A stretch of DNA of 14,994 nucleotides, from assembly GCA_018375265.1 (NCBI GenBank), contig JAHADO010000008.1, positions 1 to 14,994 of the forward strand, read 5' to 3'. Shown piece after piece: positions 7,161 to 14,994 of this stretch. Numbering within the stretch: position 1 is the stretch's first letter; every line of letters starts with the position of its first letter. Below the pieces are notes generated by a model that had not been told where the DNA came from, ran no database searches, and saw nothing but the letters and a program-made list of their open reading frames with translations. The DNA is from Campylobacter concisus (GTDB taxonomy: Bacteria; Campylobacterota; Campylobacteria; Campylobacterales; Campylobacteraceae). Made by a program: the position numbers and the translations under genes.

Positions 7161-7177
7161 ACGCCCAAAAAGGGCGC
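7161..7177 (-). promoter_or_regulatory. Intercistronic hairpin between the two PepSY genes
   Basis: On the minus strand GCGCCC-TTTTT-GGGCGT forms a 6-bp stem (one G-T) beginning five bases past the first PepSY stop codon and ending about 23 bases before the second ATG. It lacks a clean T run (TAAATTTTA follows), so it looks like a partial attenuator or an RNA stability element rather than a full terminator. Confidence 0.5.
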
Positions 7178-7181
7178 TGGA

Positions 7182-7667
7182 TCACTTTATATAGTTGCCG
7201 ATTATCTCGCCATTTTGAGCGTTTATGATCACTTTTTTCTCGATCCTGTCGCGCTTAAGCTCTACTTTGTATATCCAAGCACCATTTTTATTATCAAGCT
7301 CTGCCTCATCAAGGCTCCAGCCAGCCTCGAGTGCTTGAGCTTTAGCCACAGCCTCGTCGATGCTAAGAGCAAATTTTGAAAAATCTACCGCTTCGTTCGG
7401 CAAGATGTGTTTTTTATTTTTATTCTCTACTTTAACGATCTGACCGCTGTTAGCATCGATCTTGATATCTTGTTTGACGCCGTCTTTAAAAGACTCTATC
7501 TTATAAAATGTCACGCCCTTTTTGACGTTCATCTCGATATCTTTGACGCTTGAGCCTGGGAAGTTTTTCTCAGCTATATTTAAAGCCTCTTTTGATGTGA
7601 TGGCTGCTTGCAAACTTGTTGCCCCCAAAACTGCTGCTAGAACTGCTACACCTAATACCTTTTTCAT
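7182..7667 (-). CDS. Periplasmic protein with two PepSY domains
   Basis: 161 residues beginning with a clear Sec signal peptide (MKKVLGVAVLAAVLGATSLQA, likely cut before AITSK). Two PepSY units follow. The first (about 22-82) starts with a short helix, ITSKEALNIAEK, and ends DIKIDANSGQIVKV. The second (about 100-159) starts LSIDEAVAKAQAL and ends KVIINAQNGEIIGN. The ATG at 7667 is preceded by AAAAGGAT. Single or double PepSY proteins often sit beside two-component systems and are thought to bind ligands, metals or proteases in the periplasm. Here it is the first gene of the operon with the response regulator and kinase, which fits a sensor accessory role. That role is inferred. Confidence 0.88.
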   Translation of the reverse strand: MKKVLGVAVLAAVLGATSLQAAITSKEALNIAEKNFPGSSVKDIEMNVKKGVTFYKIESFKDGVKQDIKIDANSGQIVKVENKNKKHILPNEAVDFSKFALSIDEAVAKAQALEAGWSLDEAELDNKNGAWIYKVELKRDRIEKKVIINAQNGEIIGNYIK

Positions 7668-7714
7668 TTTTGATCCTTTTATTTTTGATTTCCAACTTTC
7701 GTTTGGATGAGCGC

Positions 7715-7720
7715 ATTATA
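7715..7720 (-). promoter_or_regulatory. -10 box (TATAAT) of the PepSY/two-component operon
   Basis: A perfect TATAAT on the minus strand about 48 bases before the ATG at 7667, with AT-rich DNA upstream. It is the likely promoter of all four genes. Confidence 0.6.
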
Positions 7721-7729
7721 AAAGTCTTA

Positions 7730-7751
7730 AATGAAGCTAGGATGAATGAAG
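7730..7751 (-). promoter_or_regulatory. Direct repeat AATGAAG x2, candidate regulator site
   Basis: Two exact 7-bp copies (plus-strand AATGAAG at 7730-7736 and 7745-7751), 15 bp start to start, lie just upstream of the -10 box where an OmpR-type activator would bind. The spacing is wider than the usual 10-11 bp, so the assignment is tentative. Confidence 0.35.
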
Positions 7752-7858
7752 GAAAATTTATTTTAACTTCGCCTAAAGCCGAATATATAATCATTTTTTG
7801 ACAGCAAAGTAAAATGATATACTTTGAAATAGCAATAAAACTGAGGGGAAATAAAGGG

Positions 7859-7893
7859 GAAAAATACAAAAAATAAGAAAACTTAAAGTTCTT
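7859..7893 (-). terminator. Probable terminator downstream of tRNA-Asn
   Basis: On the minus strand AAGAAC-TTTAA-GTTTTCTT gives a short AT-rich stem with a bulge, followed by a long T-rich run interrupted by one G and two A. It lies about 46 bases past the tRNA 3' end. The stem is weak. Confidence 0.4.
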
Positions 7894-7938
7894 AAAACAT
7901 CGTTAAAACCGGGGTTTAAAAGGATTTTCGAATATAAA

Positions 7939-8013
<75 letters not shown>

Positions 8014-8031
8014 ACACTTAAAAGAAGTCGT

Positions 8032-8037
8032 ATTATA
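8032..8037 (-). promoter_or_regulatory. -10 box (TATAAT) for tRNA-Asn
   Basis: A perfect TATAAT on the minus strand ends 18 bases upstream of the tRNA 5' end, giving a short leader typical of a stand-alone tRNA. Confidence 0.65.
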
Positions 8038-8103
8038 GTTAGCAATCATTTAAAAATAGCTTAAATAACTAAAGAATAGAGAATTTATATTAAAAATAAT
8101 TTA

Positions 8104-8118
8104 GGGGCAAAGCGCCCC
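8104..8118 (-). terminator. Terminator-like hairpin after the hibernation factor gene
   Basis: GGGGC and GCCCC arms (minus strand) around a 5-base loop, six bases after the stop codon. The following TAAATTATTTTTAA is T-rich but interrupted, so termination may be partial. Confidence 0.6.
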
Positions 8119-8124
8119 CTAGTT

Positions 8125-8652
8125 TTAGTAAAGGCCAAAAGTTCCGTCTGTTCTTTTGTAAATGACGCGCATTTTGGCATCGACATCGTTAAATACGTAA
8201 AATTGTTTATCGCTTGATTTTAGTTTATCAAGCGCTTCTTCTACCTCAAGAGGTTTGTAAATTTCAAGCTCCATAGGCACGATCTCCTCGACACCTTCAA
8301 TCTTTTCTTCGCCTATTCTCGAGCGAAATTCTTTATCATCAGCCTTGCCTTTTACTGTAAATTTCTTATCGTGCTCTCTTCTTAAAACTTTTGAAGCCTT
8401 TTCGATAGCAAGATCTATTGCCGCATAGAGATCTTTATCTTTTTGGCGGACGACTATCGTGTCTTTGTGAGCCATATTTAGAGAAAATTCTGCATTAAAG
8501 CCCTTTTTACCTTGCTTTTCGTCTGCTCCTACTACGCATCTTGCTGAGATGATGTCAAGGTTGTACTTGCCAAGGGTGTCAAAAGCGTCTTGGATGTAGT
8601 TTTTGATGGGCTCTGTTAGCTCAAATTGTTTTCCTACAATGCTTATGTTCAT
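8125..8652 (-). CDS. hpf: Ribosome hibernation promoting factor, long form
   Basis: 175 residues. The N-terminal S30AE/RaiA domain (about 1-100) begins MNISIVGKQFELTEPIKNYI and includes KASKVLRREHDKK at its end. This domain binds the 30S decoding site and blocks mRNA and tRNA. A short linker leads to the C-terminal domain (about 118-175) with PMELEIYKPLEVEEALDKL, FYVFND and the ending MRVIYKRTDGTFGLY. That domain dimerises and drives 100S ribosome formation. The presence of both domains makes it the long form typical of non-enteric bacteria. The ATG at 8652 has AAGGAGAT upstream and its own promoter, so it is monocistronic, although no clear terminator separates it from the pseudopilin operon upstream. 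It is expected to act in stationary phase or starvation. This is a core gene with nothing unusual in its sequence. Confidence 0.95.
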   Translation of the reverse strand: MNISIVGKQFELTEPIKNYIQDAFDTLGKYNLDIISARCVVGADEKQGKKGFNAEFSLNMAHKDTIVVRQKDKDLYAAIDLAIEKASKVLRREHDKKFTVKGKADDKEFRSRIGEEKIEGVEEIVPMELEIYKPLEVEEALDKLKSSDKQFYVFNDVDAKMRVIYKRTDGTFGLY

Positions 8653-8680
8653 CGCAATCTCCTTTATAGAAAGTGAGATG

Positions 8681-8686
8681 ATTATA
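8681..8686 (-). promoter_or_regulatory. Extended -10 box (TGTTATAAT) for hpf
   Basis: TATAAT on the minus strand preceded by TGT, an extended -10, about 29 bases before the ATG at 8652. Confidence 0.65.
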
Positions 8687-8732
8687 ACACGACGAAACTA
8701 AAAGCAAATTAAAGTAAAATCTTTATAAAATT

Positions 8733-9173
8733 TTAAAGTTTCTGAAGAGTTCGTTTGTGAAAATTTATAGGATTTGAGGCTTTTCCTGGTTTTGAGCTGA
8801 CAAAGACATCGAGCATTATCGTGCCTTGATTTGCTCCTTTTACTATCACAGCATCTTTGTTTTTGCAAGCTTCACCCATATCGCCAAAGTATTTTACATA
8901 TACTTTAAAGGTAAAAAGATCACCAAATTCGCCAGCTATTGGATTATGCTCGTCGCCAAGGCAAACTGCTCCAGTTTTATAAAAGTCATTGCTTATGATA
9001 GCTAGCATGGCGTATTCAGTCGCTGCGCGAGCCACTAGCTCGCTTTGCTCTCTTAGGTAAATTTCACTATTTTGTTTAACTGAAGTGCTAGCGATCGAAA
9101 GAGCTAGCATACAAATAGAGCTTGCGATCACCACAAAAAATATCGCTGCAATGAGCGTAAAACCTCGCCTCAT
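8733..9173 (-). CDS. Pseudopilin without Glu5, MshP/PilX-like
   Basis: 146 residues from ATG 9173, which shares one base with the TGA of the upstream pseudopilin. An earlier in-frame start at 9230 would put 19 extra residues before the prepilin leader and is rejected. The leader MRRG is followed by FTLIAAIFFVVIASSICML, a class III signal anchor whose +5 residue is Ala instead of Glu. A long amphipathic helix continues to about residue 60 (EIYLREQSELVARAATEYAMLAI), then a small C-terminal domain with two cysteines (CLGDEH and GEACKNK) that may form a disulfide. Lack of Glu5 is typical of tip minor subunits such as GspK, and MshP/PilX proteins have similar size and order. It is last in the operon of three pseudopilins and a large secreted protein. 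The pilin class is firm; the MshP match is from remembered sequence. Confidence 0.8.
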   Translation of the reverse strand: MRRGFTLIAAIFFVVIASSICMLALSIASTSVKQNSEIYLREQSELVARAATEYAMLAIISNDFYKTGAVCLGDEHNPIAGEFGDLFTFKVYVKYFGDMGEACKNKDAVIVKGANQGTIMLDVFVSSKPGKASNPINFHKRTLQKL

Positions 9174-10108
9174 CAATAAACCGCCTTTGACTTGCAGATG
9201 GTTATCTCTGAGTTTTTTGCCCTCATGCAAAGTTTTAGCACGATGACGCCATTTTTTTCAGTAAAGACAAACCTAGTAACGTTTTTAGCAAGGATTGCCT
9301 TTTCGCCGTTTGGTTTATATTTTTCTCCCATCCATGGGCGGTAGTCATAGTATAAATTTAGATCAAAGACGCCGTTTGCTGCATCTTTTGGATCAGCGCT
9401 TTGCTCTGGCACTATGGCATTTGCTGTGTAGGCTAGATGATACTGCTCTGAAATTTGCTTTCCACCAAAACCCGAAATTTCTAGCGTATTTCCATCAGTG
9501 CTTTTTACACCAACTTTTGCTATGTCTAGACTGACAGGCACAGTTCCGTTGCTATAGCCAAAAGAGCTTTGCACATTGTAATAAACATCAGAAAATATCG
9601 CTACAACGCCGCCATCTTTATTTTTAAAATCAACACAAGTAGCATTTGTATCTTCCCTACAAGTTAGATCTTTTATGGTTTCAACAACTTCGGTAGAAAA
9701 ATTACTTCCAGGACTTATAAGACCAGTTGCTGGTGAGCTCTTAGCAAGATCCGCATAGCCACTATATCTGCCTGCTTTATTACCAGAAGGCACATCGTTA
9801 AAAATTTCATACGCATAGGGGATAAATTCTAAAATTTCATACTCGGCATTTAAATTTACCCCGCTATCGTTTAGCGCCAAAAAAGCTCCATCAGTTTTTC
9901 TAGCAATCACGCTTGGCTTTATGCGGTGCTCTAACCTCTTTGAAATTTGCTCCAGTGCGATCTCCGTTTGCGTCTCGAGCTCATTTACTGTCCTTGTTTG
10001 AAAGTAGTTTGAGTAGATGTTCATTATGGCGTTAAAGCTCATCATAGCGATGATACCAAGCACGACGATGACAACTACAAGCTCAAGAAGCGTAAAGGCT
10101 CTTTTCAT
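9173..10108 (-). CDS. Pseudopilin, MshO-like
   Basis: 311 residues from ATG 10108, whose ATGA overlaps the upstream stop. A GTG at 10114 adds only two residues and cannot be excluded. The prepilin leader MKRA is followed by FTLLELVVVIVVLGIIAMM with Glu5; Ala at -1 in place of Gly is accepted by prepilin peptidases. The N-helix continues as YSNYFQTRTVNELETQTEIALEQISKRLEHRIKPSV. The pattern of an aromatic/Arg start and then ALEQIS-R-L..R..PSV is like MshO of the MSHA pilus system. A beta-rich domain follows, with two cysteine pairs (C149/C156 by approximate count and CMR...CKS near the C-terminus) that could form disulfides. Its length is well above a core pilin, as expected for a minor subunit. 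It probably joins the other two pseudopilins in a tip complex. Confidence 0.8.
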   Translation of the reverse strand: MKRAFTLLELVVVIVVLGIIAMMSFNAIMNIYSNYFQTRTVNELETQTEIALEQISKRLEHRIKPSVIARKTDGAFLALNDSGVNLNAEYEILEFIPYAYEIFNDVPSGNKAGRYSGYADLAKSSPATGLISPGSNFSTEVVETIKDLTCREDTNATCVDFKNKDGGVVAIFSDVYYNVQSSFGYSNGTVPVSLDIAKVGVKSTDGNTLEISGFGGKQISEQYHLAYTANAIVPEQSADPKDAANGVFDLNLYYDYRPWMGEKYKPNGEKAILAKNVTRFVFTEKNGVIVLKLCMRAKNSEITICKSKAVY

Positions 10109-10749
10109 TTCCACGCTTTCGTATTTAGCGAGCCACCCTCGCCTAGGTTAAAAGCATAAGCTCTTAGCACCGATGTCGTCTCTTGTTTTGTGTTGTTTTT
10201 ATATGAAGTAGCAGTTACAATTATCTCTTTTACGTCACTGTTGTCTAGCCCTAAATTTGGCTTAAACCAGCCATTGCTCTCATTCACAATTACATTATAG
10301 TCTGAGCCAACTATATAGTCTCTGCTTTGATTTGCCGTGTTTAAATTTTTATTTTTTGTTTTGTAATAATCCACAGACCTCACTGCCGTATCAGGTGCTA
10401 GATCTGATGAGTTTGTATAGGCAAAAACTCTATGCCCATCGCCTGTTATTTTGTTTATCTTATAAAATTCGTTTCTATGATCACCTGGCTTTAAGATGAT
10501 AGGAAAAAAGTAGGCCGTCTCAGCGCTACTGCCGCCGATGTTTGTCGAGACCTTGATGACCTTGTCGCTAAAAGGAGCTTTTAAGATAAGCCCCATATAG
10601 GTCTTAGCATTCATCAAGCTCTCTTGCGTAACCGCCTTTTGATTTAGCTCAGATGTGGTCTTTAGTACAAGCGGTATCGATGTGCTGATGATCGCCACAA
10701 TGACTATCGAGAGGATAAGCTCTATAAGAGAAAAGCCTCTTTTTACCAA
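10105..10749 (-). CDS. Pseudopilin, MshD-like
   Basis: 214 residues. The start is a TTG at 10749 with AGGAGA seven bases upstream; no ATG fits the prepilin leader. MVKRG precedes FSLIELILSIVIVAIISTSIP with Glu5 and a Gly at -1, as in classic type IV prepilins. The C-terminal domain is beta-rich without cysteines and contains short polar repeats. The gene overlaps the stop of the large upstream protein by a few bases, and its own stop overlaps the next start, so all are co-translated. Position and size fit MshD, but the family assignment is by context more than by residue match. Confidence 0.75.
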   Translation of the reverse strand: MVKRGFSLIELILSIVIVAIISTSIPLVLKTTSELNQKAVTQESLMNAKTYMGLILKAPFSDKVIKVSTNIGGSSAETAYFFPIILKPGDHRNEFYKINKITGDGHRVFAYTNSSDLAPDTAVRSVDYYKTKNKNLNTANQSRDYIVGSDYNVIVNESNGWFKPNLGLDNSDVKEIIVTATSYKNNTKQETTSVLRAYAFNLGEGGSLNTKAWK

Positions 10750-13700
10750 GAAATTCTCCTATTTGTCTTATCGCTTAGATCGTTAAAGTTATTTTCGCCG
10801 CCTACGACATTTCCTACGTCACCTTTACTAGAGCCACTTTTTAGGGTCTTGCCAGCCCAGTCGCCATTTGGCACGAGAAATCTCAGCGTAAAATCATTTG
10901 TCGCCGCATCTTTATCAAATTCATTATATATGAGCCAGTTTTTTGTATGCATCTTGGCTATATCTGTAACTGCTAGGTTATTTTTTACATAAATGTAGCT
11001 TATGCCATCACTAAGAGCTGTCTCTTTGGTTGTATCTCGCATAGTGTGATTTGAAAATTCGTATCTATCTACATTGCCGTAACTAGCATCGTGAAGAGGA
11101 TTTACATACCATGAGTGCGTACCTGCAAACTCCTCCCAGCGAGCGCTTGATCCTGGCTTTTGCAACATAAATTTACTCTCGTCGCAGCCGTTGCAATACA
11201 CTCCGTAGTAAATTTTTGCCTTAAAGCCAGTGTTTGGCCCCTCATAGTAAGGTGCGTATGTCCTAGCGTAGTAAAATTTCGCCGATGTTTTTGTGGTTGG
11301 CTTTTTGTAGTTATCTCCCTTTGTTTTATTTCTACTACTTTGTTCCTCAGCCAAGCTTTCAAAAGTGAATATATCACTTGTCACCTCAAAAGGATTTTTG
11401 GCTACATTTTTTTCGCGCGCGAAGTTAAATTTTAGACTTACATCAGCATAGCCGTCACTTCCAAATGCCTCTTTCTTAACACTATAAGCTCCATCATGTG
11501 GAGATAAATTTACCTTTTTTACAAGTGCATTAGGATTGCTATCATCAAAAAATATTATTTCACTATTTAGCTTGTTTAGCCCAGCAGCATCACTACTTAA
11601 CTTTGAGCCACTATTATCAGTATATTCAGCTATGATCTCTCCTGCTTTTATTTTAAATGTTGTATTGTTTGCATAGCAACCATTTTGGTAAAGAAGTGCT
11701 GGATTGTCATTAAAAAGTCTTGCTCTTACTTTAAAACTTAAAGTTGGCGATGGGGCTTCTTTTTCGTTTGCAATATAACTAATACCGCCTCCCAATATCT
11801 TAAAATCGCTTACCTCAAGGTCTTTTGGTGCAAAATTAAATTTATGCTGATTAAAATTTATATCACAACCAAATTTGCCATCCCTATCCTCTTCATTATA
11901 ACTCTTACCAAGTGCGCAGTCACTGTCTTGCTGTGTTGCTTTTTGATCTACCTTTGTATAGCTAGCATCCCTTACATCAAAGTACGCTTCACCTATATCA
12001 GAAAAAGAAAATCCACTATCATCATCGCTTGTAGATCCAAGCTTGCTTATAATCCCTATGGCTTTATCAGGATCATTAAAACTTACTTGAAGCTGATCGC
12101 TACTTCCATCACTTATAGCTGTTGGCAAGACGCAATCACTTGTGCCTTTTTTTACTGAAGCAAGTAGTACTTTATCGGTTGTGCTATCAGCTTTTAAGGT
12201 GTTTGTATAGCCATTTGCCAAACCACCATTTGCGTCATAAGCTCCAAGAGCGATCTCACTGTAGCTTTTGCCACCTATTAAAGTTTTGTCCGTATAGGCC
12301 GAATTTGTAATCGCATCATAAAGACCAAATGTTGCTGGCCTTACTGCAAAACTATCAAAAGCAGCACATTTTTCATCGGTTAAATTTGTGATTTTATTTT
12401 GATAGCTAAGCTTTACATGTAAGTCAGGATATGGTCTTGGCACGGTCACTCTTCTTGTGATAGTGTGAGTTGAAGTAGTAAAGTGCAAAGTCTCAGCTGG
12501 TATGACTGATTTATCAGAACTACAATCAGTCACTAGCTTTAATGTCACATCAGTATTTGAGTCAGGCGCCTTTAGAGTACCATCAGTCTTTTTGTAGTTT
12601 GAGATAGTGATATCAAAAGGCTTATTTGCTATCTTTGTATAAAGCTTGTTTTTAAAATTCCCACTTGGATCATTTGCTTGACTTCTTGGATAAAAGTCAT
12701 TTTCCTCTTCATTAACGATCTTTAAGTCGTAATTCGTTGGTACACACTCTTTAATCCTGCCATTATATTTTAACCCTATAGAAGCATTTTCAAATTCAGC
12801 CTCATATTTTGTCTTTTTATATTCTGAATTTAGTATCCCAACAAATTTTAATCTTGCAAAGTTTCCTGAATCATGCGCAAGCGTTCCACCAACTCCGGTA
12901 CTTGCATTTTTGCCTATTACGTATTTTAATGTATTACCTATGATTTGAACACGATCCCCACTATCTTGTAATACTTGACAATTATTATATTGAGAATCGC
13001 TTGGTCCAGATGTATTTATCTGAAGGCAACTTGAGCTAGGTTTATAACTTATAAATTTAGGATCAAAATTTATCTTTAAAAAAGCATTATTTGCATCTTC
13101 GTGACCTTTATTTTGTATGGTTACAAGCGTTTTAAGTTCAGTTCCAGTTTTTACTTTTCTTGCTTTATTTGTGTCATTATCTCCTTTAACAGCAACATCC
13201 ACCCATTTTTTTGCAACACTATCCCATATCTGAAGTTGCTCTGTATAACAAACCTCAGGATCGTATAGTGTAGTAGAGAAAGCAACCATACCGATATTTA
13301 ACCTATCGCCTTGAGTATTTCCAGATACATTTGAAGCAGTTGCTTCAAACTGCATATCAACTCTGCTTTGTTTATTTGACATAAAATTTGATATATCAAA
13401 GATATCTAGATCCATTTGACTGTTAAATTTTTTATCAACATTAGCCAGATAGCCAAACCTTGTGATAGAAGAGTTAAATTGATTATGGCTTGGGTTACCT
13501 ACTGAGTTTGGATCAGATGGATTAGCTCCTGAAGTGAGGCTTTGAAAAGTTCCATCGTTCTTCTTTATCATCACATCTTCGCCTGTTATCTCCTTACGTC
13601 CACCAAAGCCCATAAAAGCAAGGCTTGAATTTACAGTGCCTGCAGTCGGAGTATAAAAGTCATCAAATGTTAAATTTAGTTTTGTATTTTGTATAGTTTG

Positions 13701-14987
13701 AGTTGATGTCGTCCTCGTTCTTTTAACAAAAGGTGAGATATTTGACATGCCGCTATAGATATTTACAGCTTTTGGCTTAATCCTGCCTTCATCCTCTTCA
13801 CCAAAGTCATAAACTATAACCAAACTCCAGCCGCCATACTGTGAGACAACGTAGCTAATACTCCAGTCACCATCAGCGTACAAAGCTGTACCATGAGCTA
13901 CCTTTGCGTCTTGCTCTTGTGCATCTATCGTGACTTTATAGTCTCTTGGAGTAGTTTTTTTGATAGTTGCTGCTATACCTCCAACTGCAAAAGTCCTACC
14001 AGCATCACTCTTGCCAAGACTAGCCTTAACAAGATCAGTCACATCGGCGCTCGCCTGATAAGTAAAGTACATACCACTTCTTATGCCAACAGTTGATTTT
14101 GCAGCATTGCCATCTTTATCAGGGTGAAGCGGTATAGTATATTTTGCATCGCAACCACCAGTATCATCAGGGTTATTTGGATCTTTGCAGTATTTATAAT
14201 ATGTATCGCGTGTTACGGCATTTGGATTATAAGGAGTAAAAGAGCTATCCCATTTTACATCTTCCTCATTAGCCTTTACAAGATGCACTAATCCATCAGG
14301 GGTTTTAAATTTAACACTAGTATAGCCAAAGATATTTTCATACATAACATTTAGCAGTCCTTTATCTTTTTTCCACTCATCATAAACTGCTCCACCCCAG
14401 TAAAGCCTGGCGTATTTGATCTTTGTCTTATCTATATTTTTTCGCTCATATTCACTTTTATCTTCAAATTTAAAAGTAGCGCGAGATGAATTTGGAAATT
14501 TGCTAGTGCCAAGACCCGGCTCTTCATTAACATATCTTTTTTCTATTACTTGAGAAGTGTTTGCACTAGGATCATCTGCTGTGCCACTTAGCGATGGTTC
14601 AAACTTAAAGCCATTTACTCTTGGCACGATGACGCTAGCACCGATAACATCCATGTCGCCGATAACCCTTATAAATTTATCTCTTTTTTTCATTTGGTTG
14701 CTATCGTTTAAATTTTTATAGTAACTCACATCCCTATATCCACTTAGGATTAATACTCTACCATTTACTACATTTGGAGTTTCTGGATAAACAGCTCCAG
14801 TATCCTGACTAGCGCCTACACAGTGTCTAATGTTGTCATAGTCGATCCTACAAACAATGCCTGCACCGCAAGCTGCCTGTTCAGCAGTAGTACATGCTCT
14901 AACAGTGCTTGGTAACTCAAGAGCATCAGGATCAGTATCACCAAAAACATAGATAAAAGATAAAAGAATAAAAAAAAGAATTTTCAA
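10743..14987 (-). CDS. Large exported surface protein, MshQ-like, first visible gene of the pseudopilin operon
   Basis: 1414 residues from a TTG at 14987. The frame stays open to the window edge eight bases further, so the start is provisional, but the signal peptide MKILFFILLSFIYVFG supports it. A Cys-rich stretch follows (C32, C40, C46, C56). Residues about 190-415 hold ARLYWGG, an ADVTDLV segment, GGWSLVIVYDF and a further NIYSGM, a pattern I know from large secreted proteins with DUF11-type repeats. Around 620-700 there is a DUF11/CARDB-like unit (LVTIQNKGHEDANNAFLKINFDP). Around 880 is FDSFAVRPATFGLYDA, which resembles the FxVRPxxF signature of MshQ (DUF6701). The rest is beta-rich with scattered Cys, no autotransporter barrel and no LPXTG motif. 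It is probably secreted or displayed with the pseudopilins as an adhesin or tip protein. Similarity to MshQ is moderate; a PilY1-like role is the functional analogy. Confidence 0.7.
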   Translation of the reverse strand: MKILFFILLSFIYVFGDTDPDALELPSTVRACTTAEQAACGAGIVCRIDYDNIRHCVGASQDTGAVYPETPNVVNGRVLILSGYRDVSYYKNLNDSNQMKKRDKFIRVIGDMDVIGASVIVPRVNGFKFEPSLSGTADDPSANTSQVIEKRYVNEEPGLGTSKFPNSSRATFKFEDKSEYERKNIDKTKIKYARLYWGGAVYDEWKKDKGLLNVMYENIFGYTSVKFKTPDGLVHLVKANEEDVKWDSSFTPYNPNAVTRDTYYKYCKDPNNPDDTGGCDAKYTIPLHPDKDGNAAKSTVGIRSGMYFTYQASADVTDLVKASLGKSDAGRTFAVGGIAATIKKTTPRDYKVTIDAQEQDAKVAHGTALYADGDWSISYVVSQYGGWSLVIVYDFGEEDEGRIKPKAVNIYSGMSNISPFVKRTRTTSTQTIQNTKLNLTFDDFYTPTAGTVNSSLAFMGFGGRKEITGEDVMIKKNDGTFQSLTSGANPSDPNSVGNPSHNQFNSSITRFGYLANVDKKFNSQMDLDIFDISNFMSNKQSRVDMQFEATASNVSGNTQGDRLNIGMVAFSTTLYDPEVCYTEQLQIWDSVAKKWVDVAVKGDNDTNKARKVKTGTELKTLVTIQNKGHEDANNAFLKINFDPKFISYKPSSSCLQINTSGPSDSQYNNCQVLQDSGDRVQIIGNTLKYVIGKNASTGVGGTLAHDSGNFARLKFVGILNSEYKKTKYEAEFENASIGLKYNGRIKECVPTNYDLKIVNEEENDFYPRSQANDPSGNFKNKLYTKIANKPFDITISNYKKTDGTLKAPDSNTDVTLKLVTDCSSDKSVIPAETLHFTTSTHTITRRVTVPRPYPDLHVKLSYQNKITNLTDEKCAAFDSFAVRPATFGLYDAITNSAYTDKTLIGGKSYSEIALGAYDANGGLANGYTNTLKADSTTDKVLLASVKKGTSDCVLPTAISDGSSDQLQVSFNDPDKAIGIISKLGSTSDDDSGFSFSDIGEAYFDVRDASYTKVDQKATQQDSDCALGKSYNEEDRDGKFGCDINFNQHKFNFAPKDLEVSDFKILGGGISYIANEKEAPSPTLSFKVRARLFNDNPALLYQNGCYANNTTFKIKAGEIIAEYTDNSGSKLSSDAAGLNKLNSEIIFFDDSNPNALVKKVNLSPHDGAYSVKKEAFGSDGYADVSLKFNFAREKNVAKNPFEVTSDIFTFESLAEEQSSRNKTKGDNYKKPTTKTSAKFYYARTYAPYYEGPNTGFKAKIYYGVYCNGCDESKFMLQKPGSSARWEEFAGTHSWYVNPLHDASYGNVDRYEFSNHTMRDTTKETALSDGISYIYVKNNLAVTDIAKMHTKNWLIYNEFDKDAATNDFTLRFLVPNGDWAGKTLKSGSSKGDVGNVVGGENNFNDLSDKTNRRISW

Positions 14988-14994
14988 ATTACAA

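Noticed and set aside
9174..9230. Upstream start for the last pseudopilin
   Set aside because: It would place 19 polar residues before the MRRG prepilin leader; the ATG at 9173 overlaps the preceding stop and gives a normal leader.

Overview
The window looks like chromosomal DNA from a Campylobacter species of the C. concisus / C. curvus type. This rests on the AT-rich composition, the very frequent AAATTT words at Asn-Leu/Lys-Phe codons, TATAAT -10 boxes without clear -35 boxes, and the protein families present. The species is inferred, not proven.

Layout. (1) 1-1222, minus strand: the N-terminal part (about 407 residues) of a secreted S6-family (IgA-protease/SPATE-like) serine protease that runs off the left edge. 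(2) 1223-1547: divergent promoter region with a short perfect palindrome downstream of a TATAAT box. (3) 1548-4040, plus strand: a tight three-gene operon of a Tat-exported ModA-like solute-binding protein broken by one in-frame TAG, a NapH-like membrane polyferredoxin, and a minimal NifB-like radical SAM protein, closed by a good terminator at 4045-4071. No nitrogenase structural genes are visible. (4) 4072-4458: apparently non-coding. (5) 7667-4459, minus strand: a four-gene operon of a periplasmic two-repeat PepSY protein, a second PepSY-like protein with an Asn-rich N-terminus and no signal peptide, an OmpR-family response regulator and its membrane histidine kinase. (6) 7939-8013, minus: tRNA-Asn(GTT). 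(7) 8125-8652, minus: long-form ribosome hibernation promoting factor. (8) 14987-8733, minus: a four-gene operon with overlapping ends. It encodes a 1414-residue exported Cys-containing protein, two pseudopilins with Glu5 and one without. The set resembles the MshQ, MshD, MshO and MshP end of an MSHA pilus locus.

How the genes may work together. In the NifB-like operon, the membrane polyferredoxin could supply electrons from the quinone pool or from a cytoplasmic donor to metallocluster chemistry by the radical SAM protein. Tat export of the binding protein suggests that it folds, perhaps with ligand, before export; here it is probably inactive because of the stop codon. In the kinase operon, PepSY proteins are likely accessory sensors or modulators. 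In the pseudopilin operon, the minor pilins probably form a tip complex that carries or secretes the large protein. The best candidates for undescribed biology are the orphan NifB-like operon and the pseudopilin/large-protein operon.
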